DNA of 64,000 bases from Papaver somniferum (GCF_003573695.1 NC_039360.1:121606336-121670335); one strand, 5' to 3'; positions 1 to 11,355 are shown, counted from the stretch's first letter. The notes: a model not told the origin generated them from the letters alone. Program-made: numbers and translations.

Positions 1-849
1 GAAACTTCTTGTGAGGATTTATTCTTGTGTTCAAGAAGGATAACTAGGGTTTGGTATAACACATATTGTGATTACACTAGCTATTTCCAATATCTTTCAT
101 ATTGCATGTTTTTAGATTTATTTATTTAAATTCTAAGTTTTTGGAAGATGAACTTGCATTATTTAATCTTATTGGATTTATATATTGCAAATGTCTTATG
201 AGATATATGTGCCTTTACGTTTTTTGCTATTATCTCATAAATTCTCAAAAGGTAAGTCAATTATGTCTTTATGCATATAGTGATAAAAGATAGAATGAAC
301 TTTCTGGGATATTCTGCAGTATTAGTCTTTCCCTGATCCACTTTATATGAAACTATTGTATTTACTCCGTAAATTTTCTTATGTTGAGTGATTCCGATTA
401 AATTAATCAAAAAGATCCTATTGTGGTTAATTTACTCGATGTTTACTGGATACAAATCCTTGTGATTGGTTAATGTCCAAATAAATCCTTCTTTTCTCGT
501 AAAAGTAAGGTCGCTCATGTTGTTCTCTTGGGAATGACATCAAATGGGGGAGAGTTCTTAAATGAACTTGTGCTTAACTGCTATATTTTTGTGGGGAGAG
601 CGGTTGTGGAATTTTTAGGGGTTAACTTGTATCTTAATAAACTCCTTGATGAATACACTAAGTTTCGACTATGTGAAATCATCTAAAGAAAAGTTGATAT
701 GCTTCTTTGGTCATGAATTATCTTTTGAGAATTCATAACGATCCCATAGTTTTCGTACCTTTGCCAGTTTATATTGACAAAAAGGGGGAGAACTATTTAG
801 TAGTTCGCACTACATACATATGGTTTACGGATCATTATGTAAGGGGAAG
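1..849 (+). mobile_element. 3' internal tail of a gag-only LTR element (A family), partial
   Basis: Non-coding sequence with repeated purine-rich GGGGGAG-type tracts (about 545 and 783) and a final AAGGGGAAG tract directly before the LTR that starts at 850, which acts as the polypurine tract. It resembles the 3' internal part of element B (about 28500-30256), which has the same tract series. It therefore looks like the end of an element whose 5' part lies outside the window. The short ORFs here show no recognisable protein. Confidence 0.7.
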
Positions 850-3219
850 TGTTAGAGCATTGCTCGGTCTAACTCGCATGCGTTGCTATCTCAAGCATGT
901 TTGTCAATGTTAGTGATCAAAACTATAAGTCTTGATTTCTAGCCTACATAGCTAAAGGTCTCGGACTAGGATAAAAAGTGTAGTTGAGCTCAAGACTCCA
1001 TGGCAATCATCATACAAGACGAAGGACTACTCAAGGAACTGGTGGATCTTCATCGACTAAAAGGTATGTGGAGACTTGAACTTATCTGTCACTCAAAAGT
1101 CTATTTATTCTATCTCTTACTCTTGAGACAAAATTCGTTTTGATATATAGACTTTCATTATGCACATTTGCTATTTCGAGCCGAGTTTATCTCGCCTATC
1201 TATTTCTCGAAATATGTGTTGGTAAGCTTTCGCTTTAGCCGAATTCATCTTTACCTAGTGACGAAAGTCATGTTATGTTTCAATCACTTTGAAAATTGCC
1301 GTGACGAAAAATGGTCTGTGAATAACGGCTATATCCGTCCTCTGAGAATGTTTCAATGATTGAAATGAGAGTTTAGATTACATAATTATTGGTAGGATAT
1401 AAGCATTATTGTGGAAACACATATATGTATAAGTCCTTATTCCTTGAACCAAAGTTTGCGAACTTTTTTGATCAAGAGAAATGGAAGTGGCGTGAGCCAA
1501 GTCCGCGAACTGGCGGAAGTTCTCGACCCGAGAATTTCTGCTGGAGTTTGTGAACTCCTTCCATGAGCTTAAGTCCACGAACCCAGTCCGCGAACCCAGT
1601 CCGCGAACTTGAGCTGGTTATATCTAAAGTTGGTTGTTCTTGAACTAATTTTTAAATAAACTAAGGAATGCTTTTGCAAACCGTGCTATAAAGTTCATGA
1701 ACCGATTCGAGTGAATCAAACCGATTTTGCTTCGATTATGTCTTGTGTAGTTACATAAGATCTAAGCAATTGAATAACTCTCTAACTAGTTCATTTGAGT
1801 CATTTGAACTAGTTATGGTGAAGAAGAATATGGTTGATATGAAAGTAATCATATGGCAAACCATTTGGTTGACTTGTTGAACCAACGAATGTTAATGTTT
1901 GGGTACGGTTTATAAACCCAAAATTGGACATTTCATTTGTGTGTGACAAGCTAAGTTTTTGATCTAACGGTTGAGAAATATTAGCTTGAATCTAATCATG
2001 TTTTCATCTAACGGTGAATATTGAATGCTTTGTTACTAAGCTAACATTGATTGCAAACCCTGATTTGAAAGTGTATATAAGGGAGAACTCTAGCAACTAG
2101 GAAACTTAATCCCCACACCTTACGTGTGATACTAGTTGAATAGCTAGAGTCGATTCTCCTTTAACCTTTGGTTTCTTCTTCTAAACCAGGTTAACGACTT
2201 AAAGACTTCATTGGGATTGTGAAGCCAGACCGATACTACTTTTCTTGTAGTTGTGTGATCTGATATTGCATCTTCTATCGTACGAGTACAATTGTAATAA
2301 TTGGCTTGAGATTTTGTATCTCCGATAGGCAAGATAAAAAGTAATCACAAACAAACTTTGTCTCATCGTTTGTGATTCCAAAATATCTTTTTTCGCTGCG
2401 TCGATTAAGATTATTGTGAGGTGATTGATAATACTAAGCTGTTCTTCGGGAATACAAGTCTGGTATTATTGATTAGTTCCTGTTCACCTTGATTTATCAA
2501 AATACGGAACAAAACTCGTAGGTATATTCGTGGGAGACGGATTTATCAATTACCGTAGACTTTTCTGTGTGATACAGATTTGTTTATTAAAGTCTTTGAC
2601 TTTGGGTCGTAGAAACTCTTAGTTGTGGGTGAGATCATCCAAGGGAATCAAGTGCGCAGTATCCTGCTGGGATCAGAGACGTAGGAGCATAATTGTACCT
2701 TGGATCAGTGTGAGATTGATTGGGGTTCAACTACAGTCCAGACCGAAGTTAATTTGGATTAGGCTAGTGTCTGTAGAGGCTCAATACAGTGTGTGTTCAA
2801 TCTGGACTAGGTCCTGGGGTTTTTATGCATTTGTGGTTTCCTCGATAACAAAATTCTGGTGTCTGTGTTATTTCTTTTCCGCATTATATTTTGTTATATA
2901 ATTGAAATATCACAGGTTGTGCATTGTTCAATCAATTAGAATATCCGACCTTTTGGCTGTTGATTTAAATTGATTAACACTTGGATATTGGTCTTTGGTA
3001 CCATCCAAGTTATCTCTCTAGTATTTGATAAAGACTCGCAGATTTCTATTTGCTTGAGTATATATCAAATCGAGAGATTGAGATATAAACTCTTTGATAT
3101 ACTTTTAATCTAGATTGAGTCTGACTGTCTAGTTGATTCTCTAGAAAGTATATTGGATTTTGTCCATACAGATTGCTAAGCGAAATATTGGGTGTGGTTG
3201 TTAGACCCCCGCTTTTTCA
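850..3219 (+). repeat. Long terminal repeat of element A (2.37 kb)
   Basis: Begins TGTTAGAGCA and ends TTTTTCA, followed two bases later by a primer binding site. The same LTR occurs at 23973-26424 and 30257-32692; by eye this copy is more diverged from those two than they are from each other. A TATA box lies near 2074. The middle holds several copies of a CCGCGAAC motif. Because internal-type sequence lies on both sides (a polypurine tract on the left, a primer site and gag on the right), this single LTR seems shared by two element units. Confidence 0.9.
2074..2081 (+). promoter_or_regulatory. TATA box in LTR A
   Basis: TATATAAG, about 1.2 kb into the LTR. The equivalent position in the two B LTRs also has a TATA box (25278 and 31549), which supports it as the element promoter. 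Confidence 0.55.
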
Positions 3220-3221
3220 AT

Positions 3222-3233
3222 TGGTATCAGAGC
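3222..3233 (+). promoter_or_regulatory. Primer binding site, initiator Met tRNA type (element A)
   Basis: TGGTATCAGAGC, the usual plant primer site complementary to the 3' end of initiator methionine tRNA, two bases after the LTR end. The same site follows the other two LTRs of this family. Confidence 0.85.
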
Positions 3234-3285
3234 ATGCAAACACGTTTAAGACCTTACAAGTCTGTGTTTTTAGCGATCTGACTCT

Positions 3286-4677
3286 ATGGACAAGAGTACT
3301 ATCTCTAATGACGCAACATCAGTTCGGAGACTCTCGGGTGAGCTTCAAAGTCCTGAAACTTCTGAGAAAAACTCTATCTCCGGTTCATTGACTGAACCTG
3401 CATTCGATTGGGAAAAATCTCTTGATGAGAAGTTGGATGAACTTTCAGATGACAGTGATTCAGAAGAAGGACAAAGTATCGATGAGGAAGTCTCTCAATA
3501 TATCAAGCTATTTGACCATGCTTTGAAAGAAAAGAAGTCAACAACTTTCTTGAGTAAGTATATGACTCCACTTTGTCAAGAAAACAAAAAATTGAGAAAA
3601 CTCTTTAAAGGATATGATGGCGAATATAATCTCCTAAAATCTATCGTTAAAGATCGTGAGGAAGATGTACGCATAAAAAGGTTTGAATGTGACAATCTTC
3701 TCCGAAATCTCTTTGTGTTGAAAGAAAGACTTGCAGAAGCTGAAGCAAGATATGACTCTCAACAAAAATGTTTTGATGACAAAGATCTCAGTCATCTTGC
3801 CAAAGAAAAATCCTTGGAGACTGACCTTGCAGCTGCTCTTGATAAAGTGAAATCACTGGAAGAGAGTCTGAAAAGATTCAATTCTAGCTCTACAAAATTG
3901 TCTTCTATGATTGGAGCATGTAAAGAACATCGTGATACACGTGGTCTGGGCTATAAAGGAATAGACGCTCCAAAAACTAGTAAGATCAACTTTGTTAAAG
4001 TTGTTGACAATTCTTCATGTGAAAAAATTTCACAACTGGTTATATGGCTAAAAACAAGGATTCTACTTTCTTCCAAATCTACTCACACGAGAACGGTTAA
4101 GAATAATTCCTTTAACTGCTATTACTGTGGGAATAAAGGACATTCTGAGCGAAGATGTCGTTTTCGTTTGAGGAATGAAAAACTTCACAACATGCTTGTA
4201 TGGATGTCTAAAGAAGTTATCAAACCTGTCTCTCACATTGTTGGAGTAAAGGGCACTTTCGACAATCAAGAAAACTACTATGATAAGTCTTTTCTTAATT
4301 GTGCCTTTGAAACGAAAAATGGTAGAAGGAAGAATGGTCGAAGAGTAACTGACTTCTTAAATAACTCTGAAAATAGGAAAAGACATAGGAGAAATAAAGG
4401 AAATTCAAGGTCCTTGTCTCTCCCTGAAGAAGGCCGCAATTCCAAAAATTCAGCTCCATATTGCTTACATATCAATAATCGAGTCTCAGATTTAAAGGTA
4501 AGCATAAACAGACTCAAACGGGGCATCAAAAAATCATGGAAAGCGATTGACTCAGGTACTCCTAGTTCCTCTCTTAATAAAACTCTTATGTCATGTGATT
4601 TGTCTCTAAATCCTTCTGAAGGAGAGAAAGAAGAAGTCAAAATTTATGAGCAAAATGCTCATCCTAATACACCATGA
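3286..4677 (+). CDS. Gag-like protein of element A with CCHC zinc knuckle (463 aa)
   Basis: An uninterrupted 463-residue ORF starting 52 bases after the primer site. The N-terminal part is acidic and Ser-rich (about residues 35-70). Residues about 95-215 are charged and heptad-like, so probably coiled coil. A retroviral-type zinc knuckle, CX2CX4HX4C, lies at residues 278-291 (Cys278, Cys281, His286, Cys291). A basic, Arg-rich stretch follows to about residue 390. I see no protease, RT or integrase after it, and the downstream sequence is cut at 4727 by element C. Its counterpart in element B starts the same way after the primer site but differs widely in sequence. Family: nucleocapsid-like Gag of a Copia-like (SIRE/Maximus style) or gag-only element. 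The lineage is inferred from the primer site and the GGGGGAG tracts, not from pol. Confidence 0.75.
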   Translation: MDKSTISNDATSVRRLSGELQSPETSEKNSISGSLTEPAFDWEKSLDEKLDELSDDSDSEEGQSIDEEVSQYIKLFDHALKEKKSTTFLSKYMTPLCQENKKLRKLFKGYDGEYNLLKSIVKDREEDVRIKRFECDNLLRNLFVLKERLAEAEARYDSQQKCFDDKDLSHLAKEKSLETDLAAALDKVKSLEESLKRFNSSSTKLSSMIGACKEHRDTRGLGYKGIDAPKTSKINFVKVVDNSSCEKISQLVIWLKTRILLSSKSTHTRTVKNNSFNCYYCGNKGHSERRCRFRLRNEKLHNMLVWMSKEVIKPVSHIVGVKGTFDNQENYYDKSFLNCAFETKNGRRKNGRRVTDFLNNSENRKRHRRNKGNSRSLSLPEEGRNSKNSAPYCLHINNRVSDLKVSINRLKRGIKKSWKAIDSGTPSSSLNKTLMSCDLSLNPSEGEKEEVKIYEQNAHPNTP

Positions 4678-4726
4678 TTGCCCAATACAACATCCCTCTT
4701 TTAATTTAAGAAGGATGCTCATTGTT

Positions 4727-5163
4727 TGTAGGACCAAAATCTTGCAACACAACAGCGTCGCAGAACAATTTCTGAAATGATATAATAAACGGCGTCAGCT
4801 AAAATCATGAGAAATATATGATGGTCCTGCGAAAATTAGAGAGTTTGCGAGATTAAGATTTGTAAGGTTGCGAGAATGTTGCAAGTCATATTCGAAAATA
4901 AAGGACGGATTAGCTATCATCCACTATGTATTTCCCTATAAATAGTCGTTCAGTTGTAAAGGAAGGAGAGAGATCTTTTTTTAGTAAGAAACAAGTAAAT
5001 AGGAGAGAGAAAGTCTAGAGCAGAGGTCATTTTTTATTCCTTTATCTTTTCTTGTAAGAATATTCAAAGATTGATCAATTAAATTAAGAGTGTAAATCTA
5101 AAAATGAGTTGAGTAATAATGAAATCATATGAGGGGTGTAGTGTAGGATTTCCTGCAACTACA
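4727..5163 (+). repeat. 5' LTR of element C (437 bp)
   Basis: TGTAGGACC to CTACA. Matches 13351-13790 nearly base for base. A TATAAATAG box lies at 4937-4945. Confidence 0.92.
4937..4945 (+). promoter_or_regulatory. TATA box of the 5' LTR, element C
   Basis: TATAAATAG inside a 437-bp LTR, conserved at 13564-13572 in the 3' LTR. Confidence 0.65.
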
Positions 5164-5166
5164 TAA

Positions 5167-5184
5167 TGGCGCTAGAAACAGGGA
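5167..5184 (+). promoter_or_regulatory. Putative primer binding site, element C
   Basis: TGGCGCTAGAAACAGGGA, three bases after the 5' LTR. It has the TGGCGC start and purine-rich 3' end typical of Ty3/gypsy primer sites. I cannot assign the tRNA with certainty. Confidence 0.55.
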
Positions 5185-5271
5185 ATTGAAGATCTAAAGT
5201 TGAAGATTGTTGTTGAGATTGTTCAAATCAAGAAAGTGATTAAATAAATCAGTGAACCAGTTAAAAGAAAA

Positions 5272-5805
5272 ATGATTAGAATTAATGAAGATGACAAAAT
5301 ATTGGAGTGTAATATGATAACAAAAACGATGGTTAATGAATTCCATGAAAACATCAAAGGAAGAATACATAAACGAAATTTTGAAGGAAGGAAGGTTATG
5401 GCGGTAGAAAAGACGTCACCCTTGAAAGATTGGGAAAAGCAAAAAATTACATTCATGGCGGCAGAAATACCAAAAGAAAATTTGAACCACACATCTCCAT
5501 TGGTTATTACAGTGCCTATTACGCGAAAAGAGAATGAGACAACAATAAAATCCACGGGAGAATGGATATTGAACAGAACTTTAATCGATACAGGAAGTTC
5601 AGTGGATATAATATTTTATCATGCATTCCGGGGAATGGGATTTAAAGATGAAGAAATGTCCAGTTCAACATATTTTGTTCACGTCTTTGGAAAATCCACA
5701 ACAAAACCTAAAGGAGAAATGGTGGTACGAATTCCACTTGGAGAGATCGAAACACACGTAACACTATGTGTGTGGATATGGAATCGCCATATAACATGTT
5801 GTTAG
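5272..5805 (+). pseudogene. Retropepsin-like protease domain of element C (broken)
   Basis: This 177-residue ORF holds a Tat-type aspartic protease. The catalytic motif LIDTGSS has its Asp at residue 106, followed by hydrophobic VDIIF. The upstream part is the usual linker before protease. Near 5766 a frameshift moves the reading frame: the C-terminal protease motif MLLGRPW continues in the next ORF (5766-6956). No gag lies upstream: only about 100 bases separate the ORF from the LTR, with in-frame stops. Confidence 0.85.
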
Positions 5806-6956
5806 GAAGACCATGGATACATGCGATAAAAGCTGTAGTATCAACGTTGCATCAATGTATTAAGTTCCCCACACCAAATGGAATAGGTGAAATCAGAGGA
5901 GACATTGACAATGCGAAATTATGTCATCAAATTGAAGTAAAGCATTATGAAGGACAAGCAAAAAAGAAACAATTTCGCAGAAAGTTGGCAAAGGAAGCAA
6001 AGAAAGAAGAAGAATTTAGAGTATATATGATAAGGGCAAAAAAAGGCAAAGGAATACCCAGCGAAATTTCGGAAGAAGGAGAAGGACCTGTGAAAACAAT
6101 AAAAGAACCAACACCAATGAGAGAACCTAAACCCAGTTACATTGCCGCGGAACCAACAAAAGAAATAAACGTTGGAACTATAGAAGAACCTCTAATATTG
6201 AGAATTGGAACCAAAATGGATGTGGAAGAAAAAGAAAGAACTGTTAACCTTTTGCGAGAATATAAAGATGTTTTCACAGGAAGCATGGATGAGATACCGG
6301 GAATAGATCCATCAATTGCATGCCACAAGTTGGAGATTAACAAAAATGTGAGACCATTTAAACAGAGAATAAGAAAAATTGCAACAACTTACCATTCCCA
6401 AATAGAAGAAGAACTACAAAAAATGCTTGATGCGGGAATCATAAGAGAAGCTAAATACCCAGAATGGATAGCGAATATGGTCATTGTCCCAAAGAAAAAC
6501 AAAGGAATTAGGATTTGCATAGATTTCACTGATTTAAACAAAACTTGCCCCAAAGATAGTTTTTCATTCCCAGATATTCCTCAAATGGTGGAATCTGCAG
6601 CGGGAAATGATAGAGTATCGTCTTTAGATGGGTACAAAGGGTATAACCAAGTCCCTCTCGCTGAAGAAGATCAAGAACATACTGCTTTCTTCGCCCCTAG
6701 AGGTTTATATTGTTACACGAAAATGCCATTTGGTTTGCGAAATGCGGGAGCGACATACCAAAGAATGGTAGAGAAGGTGTTCGCAAAATGGATACACAAA
6801 ACATTAGAAGTATACGTGGATGACATGTTAATAAAGAGTAAAGAAGCTAAAGACCATGTACAAGACCTGGGGGAGATTTTTGAACAAATGCGGCAGTATA
6901 ACATTAAACTGAATCCTGAGAAGTGTACTATTGGAGTTGCATCGGGAAAATTTTAG
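5766..6956 (+). pseudogene. Protease end and reverse transcriptase of element C (broken)
   Basis: This 396-residue ORF begins with the end of protease (NMLLGRPW), then a charged linker, then the RT fingers and palm. Recognisable Tat-type RT motifs are RICIDFTDLNKTCPKD (residues about 250-265), MPFGLRNAGATYQ (about 323-335), and the catalytic YVDDM at 6813-6827. RT copies the element RNA into DNA. The frame is lost at 6957, right after the FGxxSGKF-type end motif, so the thumb and connection are in other frames. Confidence 0.9.
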
Positions 6957-7646
6957 GCTACATTGTATCAAAGGAAGGAATACAGGTTGATCCAGAAAAA
7001 GTGCAAGCAGTTCGTGACATGCCAACACCAGCAACAATAAAAGATGTACAAAGTTGAAATGGGCTTCTAGCTTCGCTGGGGAGATTCATTTCGCGATCAT
7101 CAGACAAATGCAAATATTTTTCGATATACTCAAGAAGGGTGCGAAATTTAAATGGACTGATGAATGTGAAAAAATTTTCAAGGGATCAAAGAACATCTTA
7201 TGAATCAACTATTTTACAAAAAGCAGAATCAGGAGAAGAATTATTGATCTATCTTGCGACGACGTCGCATGCATTAAGTGTGTGTTATTGCGATAGACGC
7301 AGGAGTGGAGAAACCCATTTATTACATTAGCAAAACTTTTAATACTGCCGAGAAGAATTACTCAAAGATTGAGAAGTTAATCTTAGCATTAGTTTATGCA
7401 TCATTTAAGCTCCGCATATATTTTCAAGCGCACAAGATAAAGGTATTAACAAAAGTACCAATTGAATCAGTGATGAAGAATTCTAAAAGATCAGGAAGAG
7501 TGGAGAGATGGAATGCACAAGTAGGCCACTTTGATATTAAATATGAAATTTTGTCTTCACCAAAATCACAAGTTGTTGCAGATTTCTTGGCAGAATTTCC
7601 TTTAGAAGAAGATGAAGCGTGTAGAAGAAATGATGATGATGGATAG
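6957..7646 (+). pseudogene. RT connection and first RNase H of element C, multiply frameshifted
   Basis: Translation in mixed frames gives the RT thumb (IQVDPEKVQAV and similar), then in 7278-7646 a C-terminal RNase H half ending in HFDIKYE and VVADFLAEF, which are typical of the canonical Ty3 RNase H. At least two frame changes and in-frame stops occur between 7000 and 7280. The function is clear from homology, but the reading frame is destroyed. Confidence 0.8.
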
Positions 7647-8574
7647 AAGAAGAACACGGAGATCCAAAAGATTTATTAACAGAACCAAATAGATGGGAGA
7701 TATTGGTAGATGGATCATCAAATGGAATGGAGTTGGAATTGTTTTAATTTCGCCAGAAGGAATAAAGATGGCTTTTTCATTCAGATTGGAATTCGCATCC
7801 ACTAATAATGAAACGGAATATGAAGCTGTGATACATGCCTTAAAATTCGCAATAGAAATGAAACTAGAAAATGCCAGGATCACTAGTGATTCGCAGCTAG
7901 TTATTCGCCAAATAAAGGGAGAGTATACTACAAATGAACCATCCTTGAAGAAGTACAAGAAGCTCGTTGAAGAATTATCAGCGAAAATCCCAAAAATAAA
8001 ATGGAGGCACATTTCAAGGAAGGATAACAAACTCGCAGACGCTTTTGCTTTCATCTCAAGCATGATGACAGATCCAACTGCGAGATGCATAAAAATACAA
8101 ACACTTCTGTCACCATCAATCAATAAAGAAGAAGAAGAAGTGGATGTGATGATAATAGACAATGAAGAAGAAGAACAAACGAACAATATCGCAGACTGGA
8201 GAATGAAACTTCATGCATATTTGGCGAAAGGAGAAACACCAAGAAATAGATTAGAAACACACAAGTTAAAAAGCCGCGCAACGAATTATGAATTAAGAGA
8301 TGGGTTGCTATACCGAAAATCCTTTGACGGACCTTCACTCAGATGTTTGACACGAGAGGAAGGAGAAAAAGTGCTAAAAATGTTACATAGTGGGGATGCT
8401 GGCAATCATAGCGGGGGAAGATCTTTGGCACATAGAGAAAATATGCAAGGCTATTACTGGCCATACATGCACGAAGATGCAAAACAAATATCAAGGCGCT
8501 GCGAAGATTGTCAGCGGCATGGAAAGAAAATACATGCACCTGGAGCACCGTTATCATCTTCAATCAGTGTGTAG
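7647..8574 (+). pseudogene. Second RNase H (Tat-type) and integrase zinc-binding domain of element C
   Basis: A second RNase H follows the first, with LVDGSS around 7700-7720 in one frame and, after a one-base shift, the rest in the 293-residue ORF from 7693: NETEYEA, TSDSQLV and KLADAFA supply the other acidic residues. This extra RNase H marks the Tat lineage. The same ORF ends with the integrase N-terminal zinc-binding domain (His, His, then CEDC, followed by QRHG). An in-frame TAG at 8572-8574 interrupts before the catalytic core; the Tat consensus suggests a Trp codon there. Confidence 0.85.
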
Positions 8575-9441
8575 CCTTTTGGAAAGTGGGGCTTAGATAT
8601 TGTGGGGACATTTTTACCAGGTTCTGGACAAAGAAGATATTTAATAGTCGCAACAAATTATTTCACAAAATGGACAGAAGTGAAATCAGTACAGCATATT
8701 CACGACAAAGATATCTTTACATTCATATTCGAAAATATCATTTGCATATTTGGAATTCCTGCGCAGTTGGTATCTGATAATGGGAAACAATTTGAAGGAA
8801 AGAATATAGAAATGCTACTTAATGCATTCAAGATAAAATGTGGAAAGTCTACTCCTTTGTATCCACAAGCTAATGGGCAGGTAGAAGCAACAAACAAAAC
8901 AATTGCAGATATATTAAAGAAGAAATTGGAAGGGCATCACAGAGCATGGTGCGAACAAGTACATAATGCAGTATGGGCTTATAATACAACTAGAAGAGAA
9001 GCTACTGGAATGTCACCTTTTTGTTTAACATACGGAGTTGAAGCGGTGTTACCAACAGAAGTTGTTATTCCGACAACAAAAAGAGAAGCTTGGGAGAAAA
9101 ATCTTAGTGCGGGTTTGATCTTAAATAAACTTGCTGAATTAGAAGAAAGAACAGAAAAAGCTTTACAACATATGGAGAATTATCAGCGAAGATTAGCCCG
9201 AGAATATAATAAACGTGTCAAAATACGCGAATTCCAACCAGGAGATTTAGTTCTGCGACAGACACCAATATATCAGCGAGAAAATGGTGGAAAAGTAGCG
9301 AAAAAATGGGATGGACCTTACATCATCAAGGAGATAGTTGGAACAGGAGCTTATAGATTAATGGATCCAGAAGGCAGAGATGTTGGTCATAGACTTGACA
9401 GACCATGGAACATGTTGTATTTAAAAAGATATTATCCGTAA
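8575..9441 (+). pseudogene. Integrase catalytic core and C-terminal domain of element C
   Basis: In frame with the previous piece after the TAG at 8572. The DDE triad is complete: Asp at 8596-8598 (GLDIVG), Asp at 8776-8778 (VSDNGKQF) and Glu at 8884-8886 (NGQVEA). The last two are separated by 35 residues, as in retroviral-type integrases. The C-terminal part has the GDLVLRQ motif and WDGPYIIKEI, the usual DNA-binding fold of Ty3 integrases, ending at NMLYLKRYYP. This segment is open for about 280 residues. Its role is insertion of element DNA. Confidence 0.92.
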
Positions 9442-10121
9442 GAAGCTTTGAGAAGTTATGTATTCTGAAAAAATAATTGCAAGATTATTCATATCAAAAC
9501 AAGATCATGATGTGCGAAATTTTCGCGGAGATAATCACAGAATAATGACATAAAAGAAAGGAGCGAACCTTTATGGCGTACACCCTAGTTCGCGAATAAA
9601 ATTTCGCAAGAGGCAAATGTAAGACCTAAAGTACGTCATATTAGGGGGTACCTGTTGCATGGCTCAGGGAAAGGCTACACCGCCACCAGAACCTGAGTCA
9701 TGGAGATTTGGGGTCAATAAAGCCCATCCGGGAGAGGCACCTTGGATTCTCAGCTTAAGCATATGACTTGGGTTGGGCGACTAAGGTAACAAGGACTCTC
9801 TCAAGGAGCGCAGATCTGATCAAGGCGCCGAGGTACACGGTTGAGTCAAGAGTGTCAGGGATGTTTGAAGCGTACCTTGCCATTCTTGACAAGTCTTGGA
9901 TTATACTGCACTCGGCCCGAAGAAAACCCCACTTAGGGTGCAGTCTCGTAACCATAAGCCCTATAGGTAAAAGGGATAAGAGGCTGCGAAAAAAACTGGT
10001 TGTTATTAAGACTGGATGGGAGGAGCTAACCTTGTATGGTAGAAGTACGCCTCCTTGAAGGGGCAACCAGGGGGGAGATAAGGGAGGCACCCTCCATTAG
10101 GGAGGTGATAAGTGTCTTAAG
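9442..10121 (+). other. Non-coding 3' region of element C after integrase
   Basis: About 680 bases with no credible ORF on either strand. A conserved-looking stretch near 9640-9760 (ATTAGGGGGTACC and following) is the kind of 3' region found after integrase in Tat elements. Confidence 0.5.
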
Positions 10122-10436
10122 ACGCAAATGTCATGAGGCTTTTTATTCGCAAGGGTATTAAGGCTTGTCATATTTGTGCAACAATCCTGAAGAGGCAATA
10201 ATACAAAAGAAAAAGATAAGACGAGATCAATGGGTTTTCGCATGAAAGTGCGAAGACGTCCTGCGATTTCTTCGCAAGACGGCAATGTCATGGGAATTTA
10301 TTTTCGCAAGAATATTTAGGCCTGTCATATTGTCGCAACATTCTTGAAGAGGCCATAATACAAAAGAAAAAGTTAAGTCAAGATCAATGGGTTTTTGCAT
10401 GAAAGTGCAAGGACGTCCTGCGATTTTGTCGCAATG
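10122..10436 (+). repeat. Tandem duplication of about 157 bp in element C
   Basis: Two direct copies, about 10122-10278 and 10279-10436, both running from GCAATGTCATG-like sequence to CCTGCGATTT and GCAA. By eye they differ at roughly one base in eight. It lies between integrase and the antisense gene, in the untranslated region where Tat-lineage elements often grow tandem repeats. Confidence 0.75.
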
Positions 10437-10702
10437 ACAAGAGGTGGCATAATAAGACCTTTAATTAGGAAGGCAAAATAAGACCACATGATAAAACAAA
10501 ATATTTATAAGTATTCGTAACAGATTATTTTTTGCAAGGAAGATAATGAGAGGCAAGTATGGGAATCAATAAACAAGAAGCATCATCTTTCTCATCAGCA
10601 AAATACTAAAAGGAAAAATTGATTCCAAAGTTGGTTGAAAAATATTGTTCGCAAAAGTGATAAAAATAAGACAATTCAAGAAGATAAAACTAGATAAGAA
10701 GC
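10437..10702 (+). other. Non-coding spacer downstream of the antisense gene
   Basis: AT-rich, purine-biased on the plus strand, no ORF. It would hold the 3' UTR of the minus-strand gene. I could not settle on a polyadenylation signal. Confidence 0.4.
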
Positions 10703-11259
10703 TCAAGCTTCAATATTGATTCCAGTAGCAGGACATAACAAACGTTCTTCGCCAATGTTCTCATTATCGCAAGCCTCTCCTTCATTTCGGTTCTGATCTT
10801 CGCCTTGACTAGCACCTTGATTATCGCCAGCAATTACTTCTTCAAGAGAGATTTCTTTCTCATTTTGATTAATACCAGCAGATGCTTCCTTATAAGGAAT
10901 TTCTTCTTCACCTTCCAAGAGATCTTCCTCTGCACCACTTTCATAATCATAATCACTATCATCAGGACGAGGAACTTCGTCATCATCTACTTCCAAAGGT
11001 TCAATTGATGTAGGAGGAAGGGATTTGGACAATAAAATATCATTTACAAGGACTTCAGCCCGGAGATGAACTTGACGAAGAAGTGCTCTATGATGATTCC
11101 TATCTTGAATATCCTTAAAATAAGCAAGATAATCAAGTCTTCTTTCTGCTCGGTCGAGAGAACCAGTAAGGGCAGAGACGAGCAATGCATTTTATTTGCG
11201 AATTTTGGCATATTTAGCCTCCAAAAAAGAAATGGAGGAATGAAGATTCTTCTCAGACT
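10703..11259 (-). other. Antisense gene exon 5 with in-frame TAA
   Basis: 557 nt coding the end of the coiled coil and the acidic tail. TAA at 11192-11194 interrupts, and the same frame then stays open for another 163 codons to the final stop. Confidence 0.7.
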
Positions 11260-11355
11260 CTGCGAAAGGTAGAATACAAAATTTCAATAATATGAAGAAC
11301 TCAGAAAGATATGACAAAGAAAAGATAGTTAAGGCAGTCAAACTATTATGACTAC

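Noticed and set aside
9755..10090. ORFs of 111 aa (minus) and 96 aa (plus) after integrase of element C
   Set aside because: They overlap each other, have no motif and lie in the known non-coding 3' region. The antisense gene ends before this point.
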